64,000 bases of DNA, from the NCBI RefSeq assembly GCF_900188405.1, contig NZ_FZOF01000007.1:310001-374000 (forward strand). Reading direction: 5' to 3'. The position numbers and the translations under genes were made by a program. Below, in pieces: positions 43,090-50,573 of the stretch; the stretch's first letter is position 1, and each line of letters begins with the position of its first letter. The stretch is from Actinacidiphila glaucinigra. Its GTDB lineage: Bacteria; Actinomycetota; Actinomycetes; Streptomycetales; Streptomycetaceae. The notes beneath the pieces are model-generated. The model worked only from the letters and a program-made list of their open reading frames with translations. It did not search any database and had not been told where the DNA came from.

Positions 43090-43459
43090 CGGTCTTCCTC
43101 CCGTGTCCCCCCGCGGTGCCGGCCGCGCGATTCGCGGGTGCTCCCTACACGTCCCTGCCCGCAAGGCTACGCAGGCGAATACTCGGGACACTGGTCCAAT
43201 TCGATGGAGAATTCGCAGGACAATTCCGCGGGCTCCGACGGATCCGCCGCCGGACACGGCGCCGGCCTTTGTCCGGGCCTGCGCGAGGCTTTCGCCGGCT
43301 GTGTCCCGGGGGACCCGCGCCGGACGCGCACTTCGCGGGCCGTGGCCCCGGCCGGGCCCCGACCTCACATCGAAGGCCCCTGTGCCGTCTTTCCTTACGA
43401 GCGCCGCACCGCCGCATGGCGGCCGCCGCGGTGCGAAGCCGGCAACGTTCATGATGCAC

Positions 43460-43498
43460 GTTGTCCCGTTGTTCAGTTGTCCAGTGTCCAATTGTTCA
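43460..43498 (+). repeat. Five phased 8-bp direct repeats, GTTGTYCA-like
   Basis: Units begin at 43460, 43468, 43476, 43484 and 43491, all close to GTTGTYCA; the fourth is shortened to 7 bases. The array ends 30 bases before the start of the truncated sigma gene. Regular spacing suggests cooperative head-to-tail binding by a regulator. The rest of 43090-43528 shows no gene. Confidence 0.5.
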
Positions 43499-43528
43499 TG
43501 GACGCCGCTCGAAAGGCCGGGTGAACCG

Positions 43529-44242
43529 ATGAATCGCCGGGATGTCGTCGCGCCCATTTCCGATCTGCTGGAAGAGCGGAGAAGACTGCTCGATCTCGCC
43601 CGCGGATTTCTTCCCTCCGCGACGGAGGCGGAGGAAGCGGTCGAGGAGACCTACCGGCGTTGGTATGCCGTGGGGGACCGCGATCCGGCGGACCCGCAGC
43701 GCTGGCTGGCCGAGACACTCGGGAACGTCTGCCGGTCCCGCCCGGGGCGGACACGCGGCACGGCGGTGGGCGGTGAGGGGACGCATGGTGATCAGGCGCG
43801 TGTTGGCGGGGCGCGGCCGGAGTCCGCCGCCGAGCCGGCCCGGCAGTCCCTGCGCCGTTTCCGGGCCGGACGCGTCGGGGCCGAACGGCACCGGGAAGTG
43901 GTGCGGGCGTTCCGGAACGCCTGCGCATCACACGACCTGCGGCTCCTGGCGGACCTCCTGGCCTCCGACGTCTCGGCCGTCTTCGACGGCGGCGGCAGGA
44001 TCCGGACGCCGGGACTGCCGGTCGGCGGAGCCCGGAAGGTCACCCGCTGCATCGGTGCGCTGCTGGCCCCGGGCGCCGGCGCCGTCATCGCCGAGGACAC
44101 CTTCAACGGCCGGGCCGGGCTGGTGGTCAGATGCAGCCGTCAGGTCGCGGCGGCGATCAGCCTCGACGTGCACGGCGACCGGGTGGTGAACGTCTGGCTC
44201 ATCCTGAACCCCGACAAACTGCGCCGGTGGAACCAGGCGTGA
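43529..44242 (+). CDS. Degenerate ECF41-like sigma protein lacking sigma-4
   Basis: A 237-residue protein from ATG 43529. Residues 1-65 resemble a weak sigma-2 ('EAEEAVEETYRRWYAVGDRDPADPQRWLAETLGNVCRSR'). The WLPEPL linker and the whole sigma-4 helix-turn-helix of ECF41 proteins are missing and are replaced by ~50 Arg/Gly-rich residues. A normal SnoaL-like C-terminal domain follows (~115-237, 'HREVVRAFRNACASHDLRLLADLLASDVSAVFDGGGRIRTPG', ending 'VWLILNPDKLRRW'). It cannot recognise a -35 element. The frame is intact, so it may be a decoy or modulator rather than a pseudogene. Confidence 0.75.
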   Translation: MNRRDVVAPISDLLEERRRLLDLARGFLPSATEAEEAVEETYRRWYAVGDRDPADPQRWLAETLGNVCRSRPGRTRGTAVGGEGTHGDQARVGGARPESAAEPARQSLRRFRAGRVGAERHREVVRAFRNACASHDLRLLADLLASDVSAVFDGGGRIRTPGLPVGGARKVTRCIGALLAPGAGAVIAEDTFNGRAGLVVRCSRQVAAAISLDVHGDRVVNVWLILNPDKLRRWNQA

Positions 44243-44528
44243 GGGATGGGTCCCGGCCGCCGCCTCACAACCCGGCCGGCTGTGCCGTCATCATCGTGCG
44301 CGAGAAAAAACGACCTCATCCGGGAAATACCGGGCACTCCTTGTGCGGGAGCGCCACAGGATGTCCGGATTGCGACCATAGGCTGAGTCTATCGACGCCT
44401 TCCGATATGCGTCTTGGACGGCGCGGCGAGTACGTCCATAGCATTTGGCCATGGCACTCGCGGGAATTCGTCCGGCAAGGGCCAGCGCCACCGGGAAACG
44501 GCCGTGACCCACCTCAGAGGAGGCTTCC

Positions 44529-44795
44529 ATGAATTGGCGCGACGCCGCCGCCTGCAGCGGGGAGGACCCGGAACTTTTCTTCCCCATCAGCGGCAGCGGC
44601 CTGGGAATGGTGCAGATCGGTGAGGCCAAGGCCGTGTGCGGGCGGTGCCCCGTCACGTCCCGGTGCCTGGAATGGGCGCTGGGAGCCGGCCCGATGGAAG
44701 GCGTCTGGGGCGGCACCACGGAGAGCGAACGGCGTGCGATGCGGGGACGCACCACCCGTGAGCGGCTGGGAGAGGCCGGCAGGACCGCCGCCTGA
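44529..44795 (+). CDS. WhiB-family iron-sulfur regulator
   Basis: An 88-residue Wbl protein from ATG 44529 behind a strong GAGGAGG. The four cluster cysteines are C9, C37, C40 and C46 ('AVCGRCPVTSRCLEWAL'), followed by the G[VI]WGG turn ('GVWGGTTESERR') and a basic C-terminus. WhiB proteins bind a [4Fe-4S] cluster that senses O2 or NO and contact the housekeeping sigma factor to regulate transcription. It lies between the truncated sigma and a full ECF41 gene, all rightward. Which Wbl subfamily it belongs to cannot be told here. Confidence 0.95.
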   Translation: MNWRDAAACSGEDPELFFPISGSGLGMVQIGEAKAVCGRCPVTSRCLEWALGAGPMEGVWGGTTESERRAMRGRTTRERLGEAGRTAA

Positions 44796-44912
44796 GCCGT
44801 CCCACGGCGACGGCTCGCCGGTTTCCGCCACTGCCCGCACGATGGAACCAAAGACACTCATGGAGGCCCTGCGCCGCCGCACAGGTGTCTCCTCGGCCAT
44901 AGGAACGTGCTC

Positions 44913-45842
44913 ATGCGGGGCAAGGACGCGGGGCAACTGAGCACCCGCTCGGATCCGACGCTGAAGGACCGGCCCATGCTGATGGCGCTGGCCTTCCGGA
45001 TGCTCGGCTCGACGCACGACGCCGAGGACGTCGTCCAGGAGACCTACGCCCGCTGGTACGCGATGTCCCCGTCGGCGCGCGCCGGCATCAAGTCCCCCAC
45101 GGCCTGGCTGGTCCGCGTGGCCGGCCGGATCTGCCTGGACCACCTCGGCTCCGCCCGCGTGCGCAGGGAGAAGTACACGGGCGAGTGGCTGCCCGAACCG
45201 CTGCCGGACAGCGCGGCGTGGAGCAGCGTACGGAGGTCCGGCCACCTGGACGACCCCGCGGACCGGGTCGCCCTCGACGACTCCGTCACGATGGGGATGC
45301 TCGTCCTGCTCGAGGCACTCACCCCGGCGCAGCGCGTGAGCTTCGTCCTGCACGACGTCTTCAAGGTCCCCTTCGCCGAGATCGCCGCCATCGTCAACCG
45401 CAGCGCCGAGAGCTGCCGCGCACTGGCCGTGGCGGCCCGCCGCGCCATCGCCTCCGCCCGCAGGAACGAGGCGGACCAGCAGGAGTACCGGCGGCTGGTC
45501 CGCGAGTTCAAGAGGGCCTGCCAGACCGGCGAACTCGACCGTCTGATCGCGCTGCTGGACCCGCAGGTCACCGCCAGGGCCGACGGCGGCGGACACGTCC
45601 GCGCCGCGCTCAGGCCCATCCGCGGAGCAGAGCGGACCGCGCGTTACCTCATCGGTGTGTCCCGCAGGGAGAGCCGTCTCACCGCGACCCTCATGACCCT
45701 GGAGAACGCCGCACACCGCCCCGCCCTGGTCTGCAGGGTGGACGGGGCGGTGGTGGCCGTCGTGACCCTGCACGTCGCGGGATCGCGGATCACCGACGTG
45801 TGGATCACACTCAACCCGGAGAAACTGGCCGCCTGGGCTTGA
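44913..45842 (+). CDS. ECF41-family sigma factor with SnoaL-like C-terminal domain
   Basis: A 309-residue sigma factor from ATG 44913 (AGGA 8 bases upstream; GTG 44907 possible). Sigma-2 is 'MLMALAFRMLGSTHDAEDVVQETYARWYAM', followed by the ECF41 linker 'EWLPEPL' and sigma-4 'LTPAQRVSFVLHDVFKVPFAEIAAIVNRSAESCRALAVAARRAI'. The SnoaL-like extension (~190-305) ends 'VWITLNPEKLAAWA'. In ECF41 proteins that extension modulates activity in place of a separate anti-sigma. It follows the WhiB gene by 117 bases in the same direction. Confidence 0.93.
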   Translation: MRGKDAGQLSTRSDPTLKDRPMLMALAFRMLGSTHDAEDVVQETYARWYAMSPSARAGIKSPTAWLVRVAGRICLDHLGSARVRREKYTGEWLPEPLPDSAAWSSVRRSGHLDDPADRVALDDSVTMGMLVLLEALTPAQRVSFVLHDVFKVPFAEIAAIVNRSAESCRALAVAARRAIASARRNEADQQEYRRLVREFKRACQTGELDRLIALLDPQVTARADGGGHVRAALRPIRGAERTARYLIGVSRRESRLTATLMTLENAAHRPALVCRVDGAVVAVVTLHVAGSRITDVWITLNPEKLAAWA

Positions 45843-45939
45843 GGAGCGGCCGAGCCGCTGCCGCCGAAGGCCGAGCGCGGGACCGGCCGTCCCGGAAGGG
45901 GCCATCGGAGGTTCCGGGCCCGGTCATCGCGAGCCACGG

Positions 45940-46389
45940 TCAAGAGTTGTGGGCGCGGCCCCCTGTGGTGGATGCGGTGATCTCGGCTGCCGCGCGCCTG
46001 GCTTCCCCTCGTACCTCTGTATCGGGGTGATCGAGGAAGGGCTCGATGAGTGGGCCGGCCTGGGGGTCGTGCGTGGCGCCGAAGATGTGGAGCGCGTGGG
46101 CGAGGAGTTCGGGCTCCATCGTCGGCGTGACGGCGGCCGGCGGTTGGACGAGGCGCAGCGGCAGGGGGTGGTGGTTGAACGCCTCGCCGATCGAGTTGAG
46201 GGCGGACTCGCGGACCATGGCGACTGGTTCGTTGACCGTAAGGCCGACCAGACGCCCGACGACCAGGCGAGTCGCCTCTGCGTCGAGTGCGTTGCCGCGC
46301 AAGAGGTCTCCGAGGACCGAGGCGGCGACGTCCCGCCGGTTCGGATCGCGGTCGGTCAGCGCTTCGAGGGCAGCGAACATGTCCTTCAC
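45940..46389 (-). CDS. HEAT-repeat-like protein
   Basis: A 149-residue helical protein from GTG 46389, with GAGG upstream. Repeats such as 'DMFAALEALTDRDPNRRDVAASVLGDLLRG', 'VVGRLVGLTVNEPVAMVRESALNSIGEAF' and 'AGPLIEPFLDHPDTEVRGEARRAAAEI' match HEAT/armadillo-like spacing. It is probably a protein-interaction scaffold. It is convergent with the ECF41 gene and lies between it and the cytochrome b gene. Confidence 0.75.
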   Translation of the reverse strand: MKDMFAALEALTDRDPNRRDVAASVLGDLLRGNALDAEATRLVVGRLVGLTVNEPVAMVRESALNSIGEAFNHHPLPLRLVQPPAAVTPTMEPELLAHALHIFGATHDPQAGPLIEPFLDHPDTEVRGEARRAAAEITASTTGGRAHNS

Positions 46390-46506
46390 ACGACCACCTC
46401 GTTCCGCTCCACCAGTATGCCGTTCTCGAAGCGCGCGCCGACGCGGACCAGGGGTACCGGGTGAGCACGTGTGACCGCGCCGGGGATTCGGCACCCCGCG
46501 CAGCGG

Positions 46507-48123
46507 TCATTGCCCGATGCCGCGCCGCATCTCCTCCTCGGTCGGCTTGGCCACCTGGGACGAGGGTCCGTACAGGGCGTGCGACAGGCGCAGCCTCAGG
46601 CGTTCGCGGCGGGTCCGCCTGCGCGGAAGGCCGTTCGCGTCCTCGTCGGGACCGGGGTCCAGGGGACGGTACTGCTCGTGGGAGCCCAGGACGTGGCGTT
46701 GGGCGGCGTCGAGGGGCCGGTGGACCTCGACGTACTCGCCGTGCGGCAGCCGGCGGATCAGCCCCGTCTCCGCGCCGTGCAGGAGCTTGTCCCGGTCGCG
46801 TCGCTGCAGACCCAGGCAGATGCGTTTGGCGACGGCGAAGGCGACCACCGGGACGACGAACACGGCGACGCGAACGGCCCAGGTGACCGTGTTGATCGAG
46901 AGGTGGAAGCGCGTCGCGAAGATGTCGTTGCCGCCGCCGGCCAGCAGGCAGAAGTACAGGCTCAGCCACGCGACGCCGAGCCCGGTGCGCACCGGGCGGT
47001 TGCGGGGCCGGTCCAGCAGGTGGTGCTCGCGCGCGTCCCCCGTGACCCAGGCCTCGACGAACGGGTACACACCGATGAGCACCAGGACGGTGGGGAAGGC
47101 CAGCAGGGGTATGAGCACGCCGAGCACCAGGGTGTGCCCCGCGAAGTCGACCTCCCATCCCGGCATGACGCGGATGAGGCCCTCGGCGAACCCCATGTAC
47201 CAGTCAGGCTGGGCGCCGGTCGAGACCTGATCCGGCCGGTAGGGTCCGTAGTTCCACACGGGGTTGACGGCCGCGACGGCGGAGAGGCCGGCCAGCACGC
47301 CCGTGACGAGGAAGAGGAAGCCGCCCGCCTTCGCCACGTATACCGGCAGCAGCGGCATGCCCACGGCGTTGCCGTTCTCGCGCCCGGGGCCGGCCCATTG
47401 GGTGTGCTTGTGGTGGAAGAGCAGGATCAGATGGGCCGTGATCAGGGCGACGAAGATCCCGGGCAGCAGCAGGATGTGCACGGAGTAGAAGCGCGGGACG
47501 ATCTCCCCGCCCGGGAACTCCCCGCCGAAGAGGAACATCGAGAGGTACGTCCCCACGACCGGGACCGACAGGACGGCGCCCTGCAGGAAGCGCAGCCCCG
47601 TGCCCGACAGCAGGTCGTCCGGGAGCGAGTAGCCGATGAACCCCTCGAACATGCCGAGGACGAGCATCAGCCAGCCGAACACCCAGTTCATCTCCCGCGG
47701 CCTGCGGTAGGAGCCCGTGAAGAAGTGGCGCATCATGTGGACGAACATGGCCGCCACGAAGACGATGGCCGCCCAGTGGTGCATCTGGCGCACGAGCAGA
47801 CCGCCGCGCACGTCGAACGAGATGTCGAGCGTGGAGGAGTAGGCCTCCGACATGCTCACGCCGTTCAGCGGGGCGTAACTGCCGTCGTAGACGACCTCGT
47901 TCATCGAGGGATGGAAGAACAGGGTCAGGTAGACGCCCGTCAGGACCAGCACGACGAAGCTGTAGAGGCAGATCTCGCCCAGCATGAACGACCAGTGGTC
48001 GGGGAAGATCTTGCGCATGTGGGCCCTGGCGAGGGTGTACACGCCGAGCCGTCCGTCCGCCCAGTCGGCAAGCCGCTCCCCGCGGGGCGTGCGTCCTCGG
48101 TCTGTGGTGTTGCTGATCGTCAC
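46507..48123 (-). CDS. Orphan QcrB-like cytochrome b subunit
   Basis: A 538-residue membrane protein from GTG 48123 behind GAGGGAAG. The N-terminal di-heme b domain carries 'MHHWAAIVFVAAMFVHMMRHFFTGSYRRPREMNWVFGW' and 'FYSVHILLLPGIFVALITAHLILLFHHKHTQW', with the heme-ligand histidines in place; the quinol-site region 'PDWYMGFAEGLIRVMPGWE' follows. It belongs to the actinobacterial bcc complex, which oxidises menaquinol and passes electrons to cytochrome c. No qcrA, qcrC or oxidase genes are adjacent, so it is an additional stand-alone copy. It is flanked by sigma genes. Confidence 0.92.
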   Translation of the reverse strand: MTISNTTDRGRTPRGERLADWADGRLGVYTLARAHMRKIFPDHWSFMLGEICLYSFVVLVLTGVYLTLFFHPSMNEVVYDGSYAPLNGVSMSEAYSSTLDISFDVRGGLLVRQMHHWAAIVFVAAMFVHMMRHFFTGSYRRPREMNWVFGWLMLVLGMFEGFIGYSLPDDLLSGTGLRFLQGAVLSVPVVGTYLSMFLFGGEFPGGEIVPRFYSVHILLLPGIFVALITAHLILLFHHKHTQWAGPGRENGNAVGMPLLPVYVAKAGGFLFLVTGVLAGLSAVAAVNPVWNYGPYRPDQVSTGAQPDWYMGFAEGLIRVMPGWEVDFAGHTLVLGVLIPLLAFPTVLVLIGVYPFVEAWVTGDAREHHLLDRPRNRPVRTGLGVAWLSLYFCLLAGGGNDIFATRFHLSINTVTWAVRVAVFVVPVVAFAVAKRICLGLQRRDRDKLLHGAETGLIRRLPHGEYVEVHRPLDAAQRHVLGSHEQYRPLDPGPDEDANGLPRRRTRRERLRLRLSHALYGPSSQVAKPTEEEMRRGIGQ

Positions 48124-48480
48124 CTTGGCTTCCCTCGGGACTGTGTGAGCGCTTCACGCGCCGGATGGGTCGTAGGTCACGACGGCCCACGTGCCGCGGA
48201 TGTCAGGTGACGTGGGACACAGCCCCGGGTCAGGCCGACTCCGGCGCCGGTGGCGCCTCACATTCCCGGGCGCGGCCTCGTCGTAGGGACATGCTGATCG
48301 GACAAGTGAGGGACACGCTCCACGAGGCGATCGCGAGCCGCCTCGCACGCCTCCACCGCCGGCTCGCGGTGACCGTCGCGCACGCCGGCGCCACGCCGGC
48401 GTCCGCGTGCACGCGCGGCCGCCGACTGCACGTCGTCGACGGTGACGGAGCGGGACGCGGCCGGACCCGGGGGCGTCGGC
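48124..48480. other. Divergent control region, cytochrome b / ECF41 sigma
   Basis: 357 bases with no convincing gene; a rightward open frame from 48291 lacks support. TGTCA at 48199-48203 and GGGACACA at 48213-48220 face each other near the cytochrome b side. ECF41 promoters usually show TGTCACA then CGTC, which I do not find exactly. Confidence 0.4.
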
Positions 48481-49422
48481 ATGTCTGACGCGCCCCTGCC
48501 CGCGGCCGCCGACCACTCGCTGAGCGCCGTCTTCGGCGAGCGGCGGGTGCTGCTGAATCTGGCGTTCCGCATGCTCGGTTCCTCGTACGACGCCGAGGAC
48601 GTCGTCCAGGAGACCTACATGCGCTGGTACGCCCTCTCGGAGGACGACCAGCGCGAGATCAGGTCGCCCATGGCGTGGCTGGTGCGCGTGGCCGGCCGGA
48701 TCTGCCTGGACCACCTGTCCTCGGCCCGGGTGCGCCGGGAGCGGTACGTGGGGGAGTGGCTGCCCGAACCGCTCCCCGGGTCGGCCGGCGCCGGCGTGGA
48801 CCCGGCGGCGACCGGCCCCGATCCCGCGGACCAGATCAGCCTGGACGAATCCGTCACCATGGGGGTGCTGGTCGTCCTGGACTCCGTCACCCCGGCCGAA
48901 CGCGTCGCGTTCATCCTGCACGACATCTTCGGGGTCCCCTTCACGGAGATCGCGGAGACGGTGGGGCGTTCCCCCGCGGCCTGCCGGCAGCTCGCCACGT
49001 CCGCCCGTCGCCGTCTCCGGGCGGCCGAGCCCCCGGTGATCCGCAGTTCACGGCACCGGGACGTCGTGTCGGCGTTCAAGCACGCATGCGAGACCGGCGA
49101 TCTGGACACGCTCGTGGGGCTCCTCGACGTGACCGCGACCGCGACCGCCGACGGCGGCGGAAGGGTCAGGACCGCCCTGCGGCCCGTCGTGGGAGCCGAC
49201 AAGATCGCCCGCCTCTTCCTCGGCGTCCTGCGCAAGGCGCCCGGGGTCTCGTTCCGGGTGGAGGACGTCAGCGGCCGCCCCGGCCTCGTCGGGCGCGTGG
49301 ACGGCGTGACGGCGGCGGTCATCGGGATCGACCTCACCCAGGAGTGCCGCATCGGCCGGCTGTGGCTCATGATGCACCCGGACAAGCTGCACGCGTGGCG
49401 CACCAGGGACGGCCGTTACTGA
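48481..49422 (+). CDS. ECF41-family sigma factor, stop codon supplied by an IS
   Basis: A 313-residue sigma factor from ATG 48481 (GTG 48442 possible). Sigma-2 is 'LLNLAFRMLGSSYDAEDVVQETYMRWYAL', then the 'EWLPEPL' linker, sigma-4 'VTPAERVAFILHDIFGVPFTEIAETVGRSPAACRQLATSARRRL', and a SnoaL-like tail ending 'LWLMMHPDKLHAWRTRDGRY'. It is a close paralogue of the sigma gene at 44913. The last residue Tyr and the stop TGA use bases of the IS630 element inserted at 49417-49418. Without the IS the codon would be TAG after 'DGR'. The protein is essentially intact. Confidence 0.93.
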   Translation: MSDAPLPAAADHSLSAVFGERRVLLNLAFRMLGSSYDAEDVVQETYMRWYALSEDDQREIRSPMAWLVRVAGRICLDHLSSARVRRERYVGEWLPEPLPGSAGAGVDPAATGPDPADQISLDESVTMGVLVVLDSVTPAERVAFILHDIFGVPFTEIAETVGRSPAACRQLATSARRRLRAAEPPVIRSSRHRDVVSAFKHACETGDLDTLVGLLDVTATATADGGGRVRTALRPVVGADKIARLFLGVLRKAPGVSFRVEDVSGRPGLVGRVDGVTAAVIGIDLTQECRIGRLWLMMHPDKLHAWRTRDGRY

Positions 49423-49483
49423 CATTGAATGCGTGGTGTCGTATGGGGCTGACGGGTCATGATCCCTGCGGTATGCCGTGTGC

Positions 49484-50023
49484 ATGAGGTACGCGCAGGG
49501 CGGCGGGCTGACCGCGGAACGCCAAGCGTTCCGGGAACGATTGCGGTTCGAGGCAGCCGGCCGGTTCGCTCAAGGGGACGAGAGCTCGGTCATCGCACAT
49601 GACCTGCGGGTCAGCGTGCGTTCGGTGCAGCGGTGGCGGAAGGCTTGGTCGACGGACGGGGTCCAGGCCCTGGCGTCGAAGGGCCCGGCCTCGTTGCCGC
49701 TGCTGAGCGATGCGCTGTTCACGGTTCTGGAGACCGAGTTAGACAAGGGACCGGTCGCGCACGGCTGGCCGGACCAGACCTGGACCCTTTCACGGATCAA
49801 GACTCTGATCGGCCGCCGGTTCCACAAGACGTACACGATCCAGGGCGTCGCCGCGCTGCTCAAGAGGCACGGCTGGACCTGCCAAGTTCCCGCCCGCCGA
49901 GCCGTCGAGCGGAATGAGGCGGCGGTGGCTGGCTGGGTGAAGGAGACCTGGCCACAGGTGGAAGCACCGCGGCGGCGCTCGGGGCGTGGCTGGTCTTCGA
50001 GGACGAAGCCGGCTTCTCGATGA
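49484..50023 (+). CDS. IS630 transposase, N-terminal part (ORFA)
   Basis: A protein of about 179 residues with an N-terminal helix-turn-helix ('FAQGDESSVIAHDLRVSVRSVQRWRKAWSTDG') and a second winged-helix segment ('WTLSRIKTLIGRRFHKTYTIQGVAALLKRHGW'). It would bind the inverted repeats. The frame ends before the catalytic aspartate region; a -1 shift near 49970-49980 joins it to the next frame ('GAWLVFEDEAGFSM'). This may be a programmed shift or a mutation. ATG 49484 is the preferred start. Confidence 0.85.
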   Translation: MRYAQGGGLTAERQAFRERLRFEAAGRFAQGDESSVIAHDLRVSVRSVQRWRKAWSTDGVQALASKGPASLPLLSDALFTVLETELDKGPVAHGWPDQTWTLSRIKTLIGRRFHKTYTIQGVAALLKRHGWTCQVPARRAVERNEAAVAGWVKETWPQVEAPRRRSGRGWSSRTKPASR

Positions 50024-50547
50024 CGCCGCCCACCACCCGCACCTGGGCCCGCCGCGGCCGCACTCCGACCGTGAGGGTCCGGGGCCGCTCACGCCGCCGC
50101 TTATCCATCGCGGCCCTGGCCTGCTACAAACCCGGCCAGCCCTCCCGGCTCATCTACCGGCCGAGCACCGACGCCCGACCCGACGGCCGTAAAAGCTTCG
50201 CCTGGACCGACTACCGAGACCTCATCCAAGACGCCCACCAGCAGCTCGGCGGGCCCATCGTCCTCGTCTGGGACAACCTCAACACCCACCTGGCCGCAGG
50301 CATGCGCCGCTACATCGCCGACCGGGACTGGCTCACCGTCTACCAGCTCCCGCCCTACGCGCCCGACCTCAATCCGGTCGAGGGCATCTGGTCGATCCTC
50401 CGACGCACCACCACCGCCAACCGAGCCTTCACCGATCCTGACCACCTCGTCACCGCAGTCCGTCAAGGCCTACGCCGACTCCAATACCGTCACCACGTCC
50501 TCGACGGCTGCCTCATCGGAACCGGACTCACCCCCGCACCACCATGA
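50020..50547 (+). CDS. IS630 transposase, catalytic part (ORFB)
   Basis: A 175-residue open frame with the second and third DDE residues: D in 'IVLVWDNLNTHLA' and E in 'YAPDLNPVEGIWSILRR'. The first catalytic D lies just upstream in the same frame ('VFEDEAGF'), so the functional enzyme needs fusion with ORFA by a -1 frameshift. Alone it would be inactive. The ATG at 50020 is internal to the natural reading and probably not a real start. Confidence 0.82.
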   Translation: MTPPTTRTWARRGRTPTVRVRGRSRRRLSIAALACYKPGQPSRLIYRPSTDARPDGRKSFAWTDYRDLIQDAHQQLGGPIVLVWDNLNTHLAAGMRRYIADRDWLTVYQLPPYAPDLNPVEGIWSILRRTTTANRAFTDPDHLVTAVRQGLRRLQYRHHVLDGCLIGTGLTPAPP

Positions 50548-50573
50548 CGACATCACGCATTGAGCGTCAGTAG

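Larger units (their letters stand above)
49419..50570 (+). mobile_element. IS630-family insertion sequence
   Basis: An 1152-bp element with imperfect terminal inverted repeats: left begins CTGACATTGAATGCGTGGTG, right (reverse complement) begins CTGACGCTCAATGCGTGATG. The flanking TA at 49417-49418 and 50571-50572 is the expected 2-bp target duplication. It carries a transposase split over two frames. Its left end falls inside the stop codon of the ECF41 gene, and its right end was later hit by the IS701 element. Confidence 0.9.

Noticed and set aside
43145..43459. A 104-residue leftward open frame before the phosphatase
   Set aside because: It is Arg/Ala/Pro-rich with no codon bias or ribosome site; this is the promoter region of the divergent genes.
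48291..48488. A small rightward gene upstream of the second ECF41 gene
   Set aside because: The open frame is Arg-rich, overlaps the sigma start, has no ribosome site and no recognisable motif.
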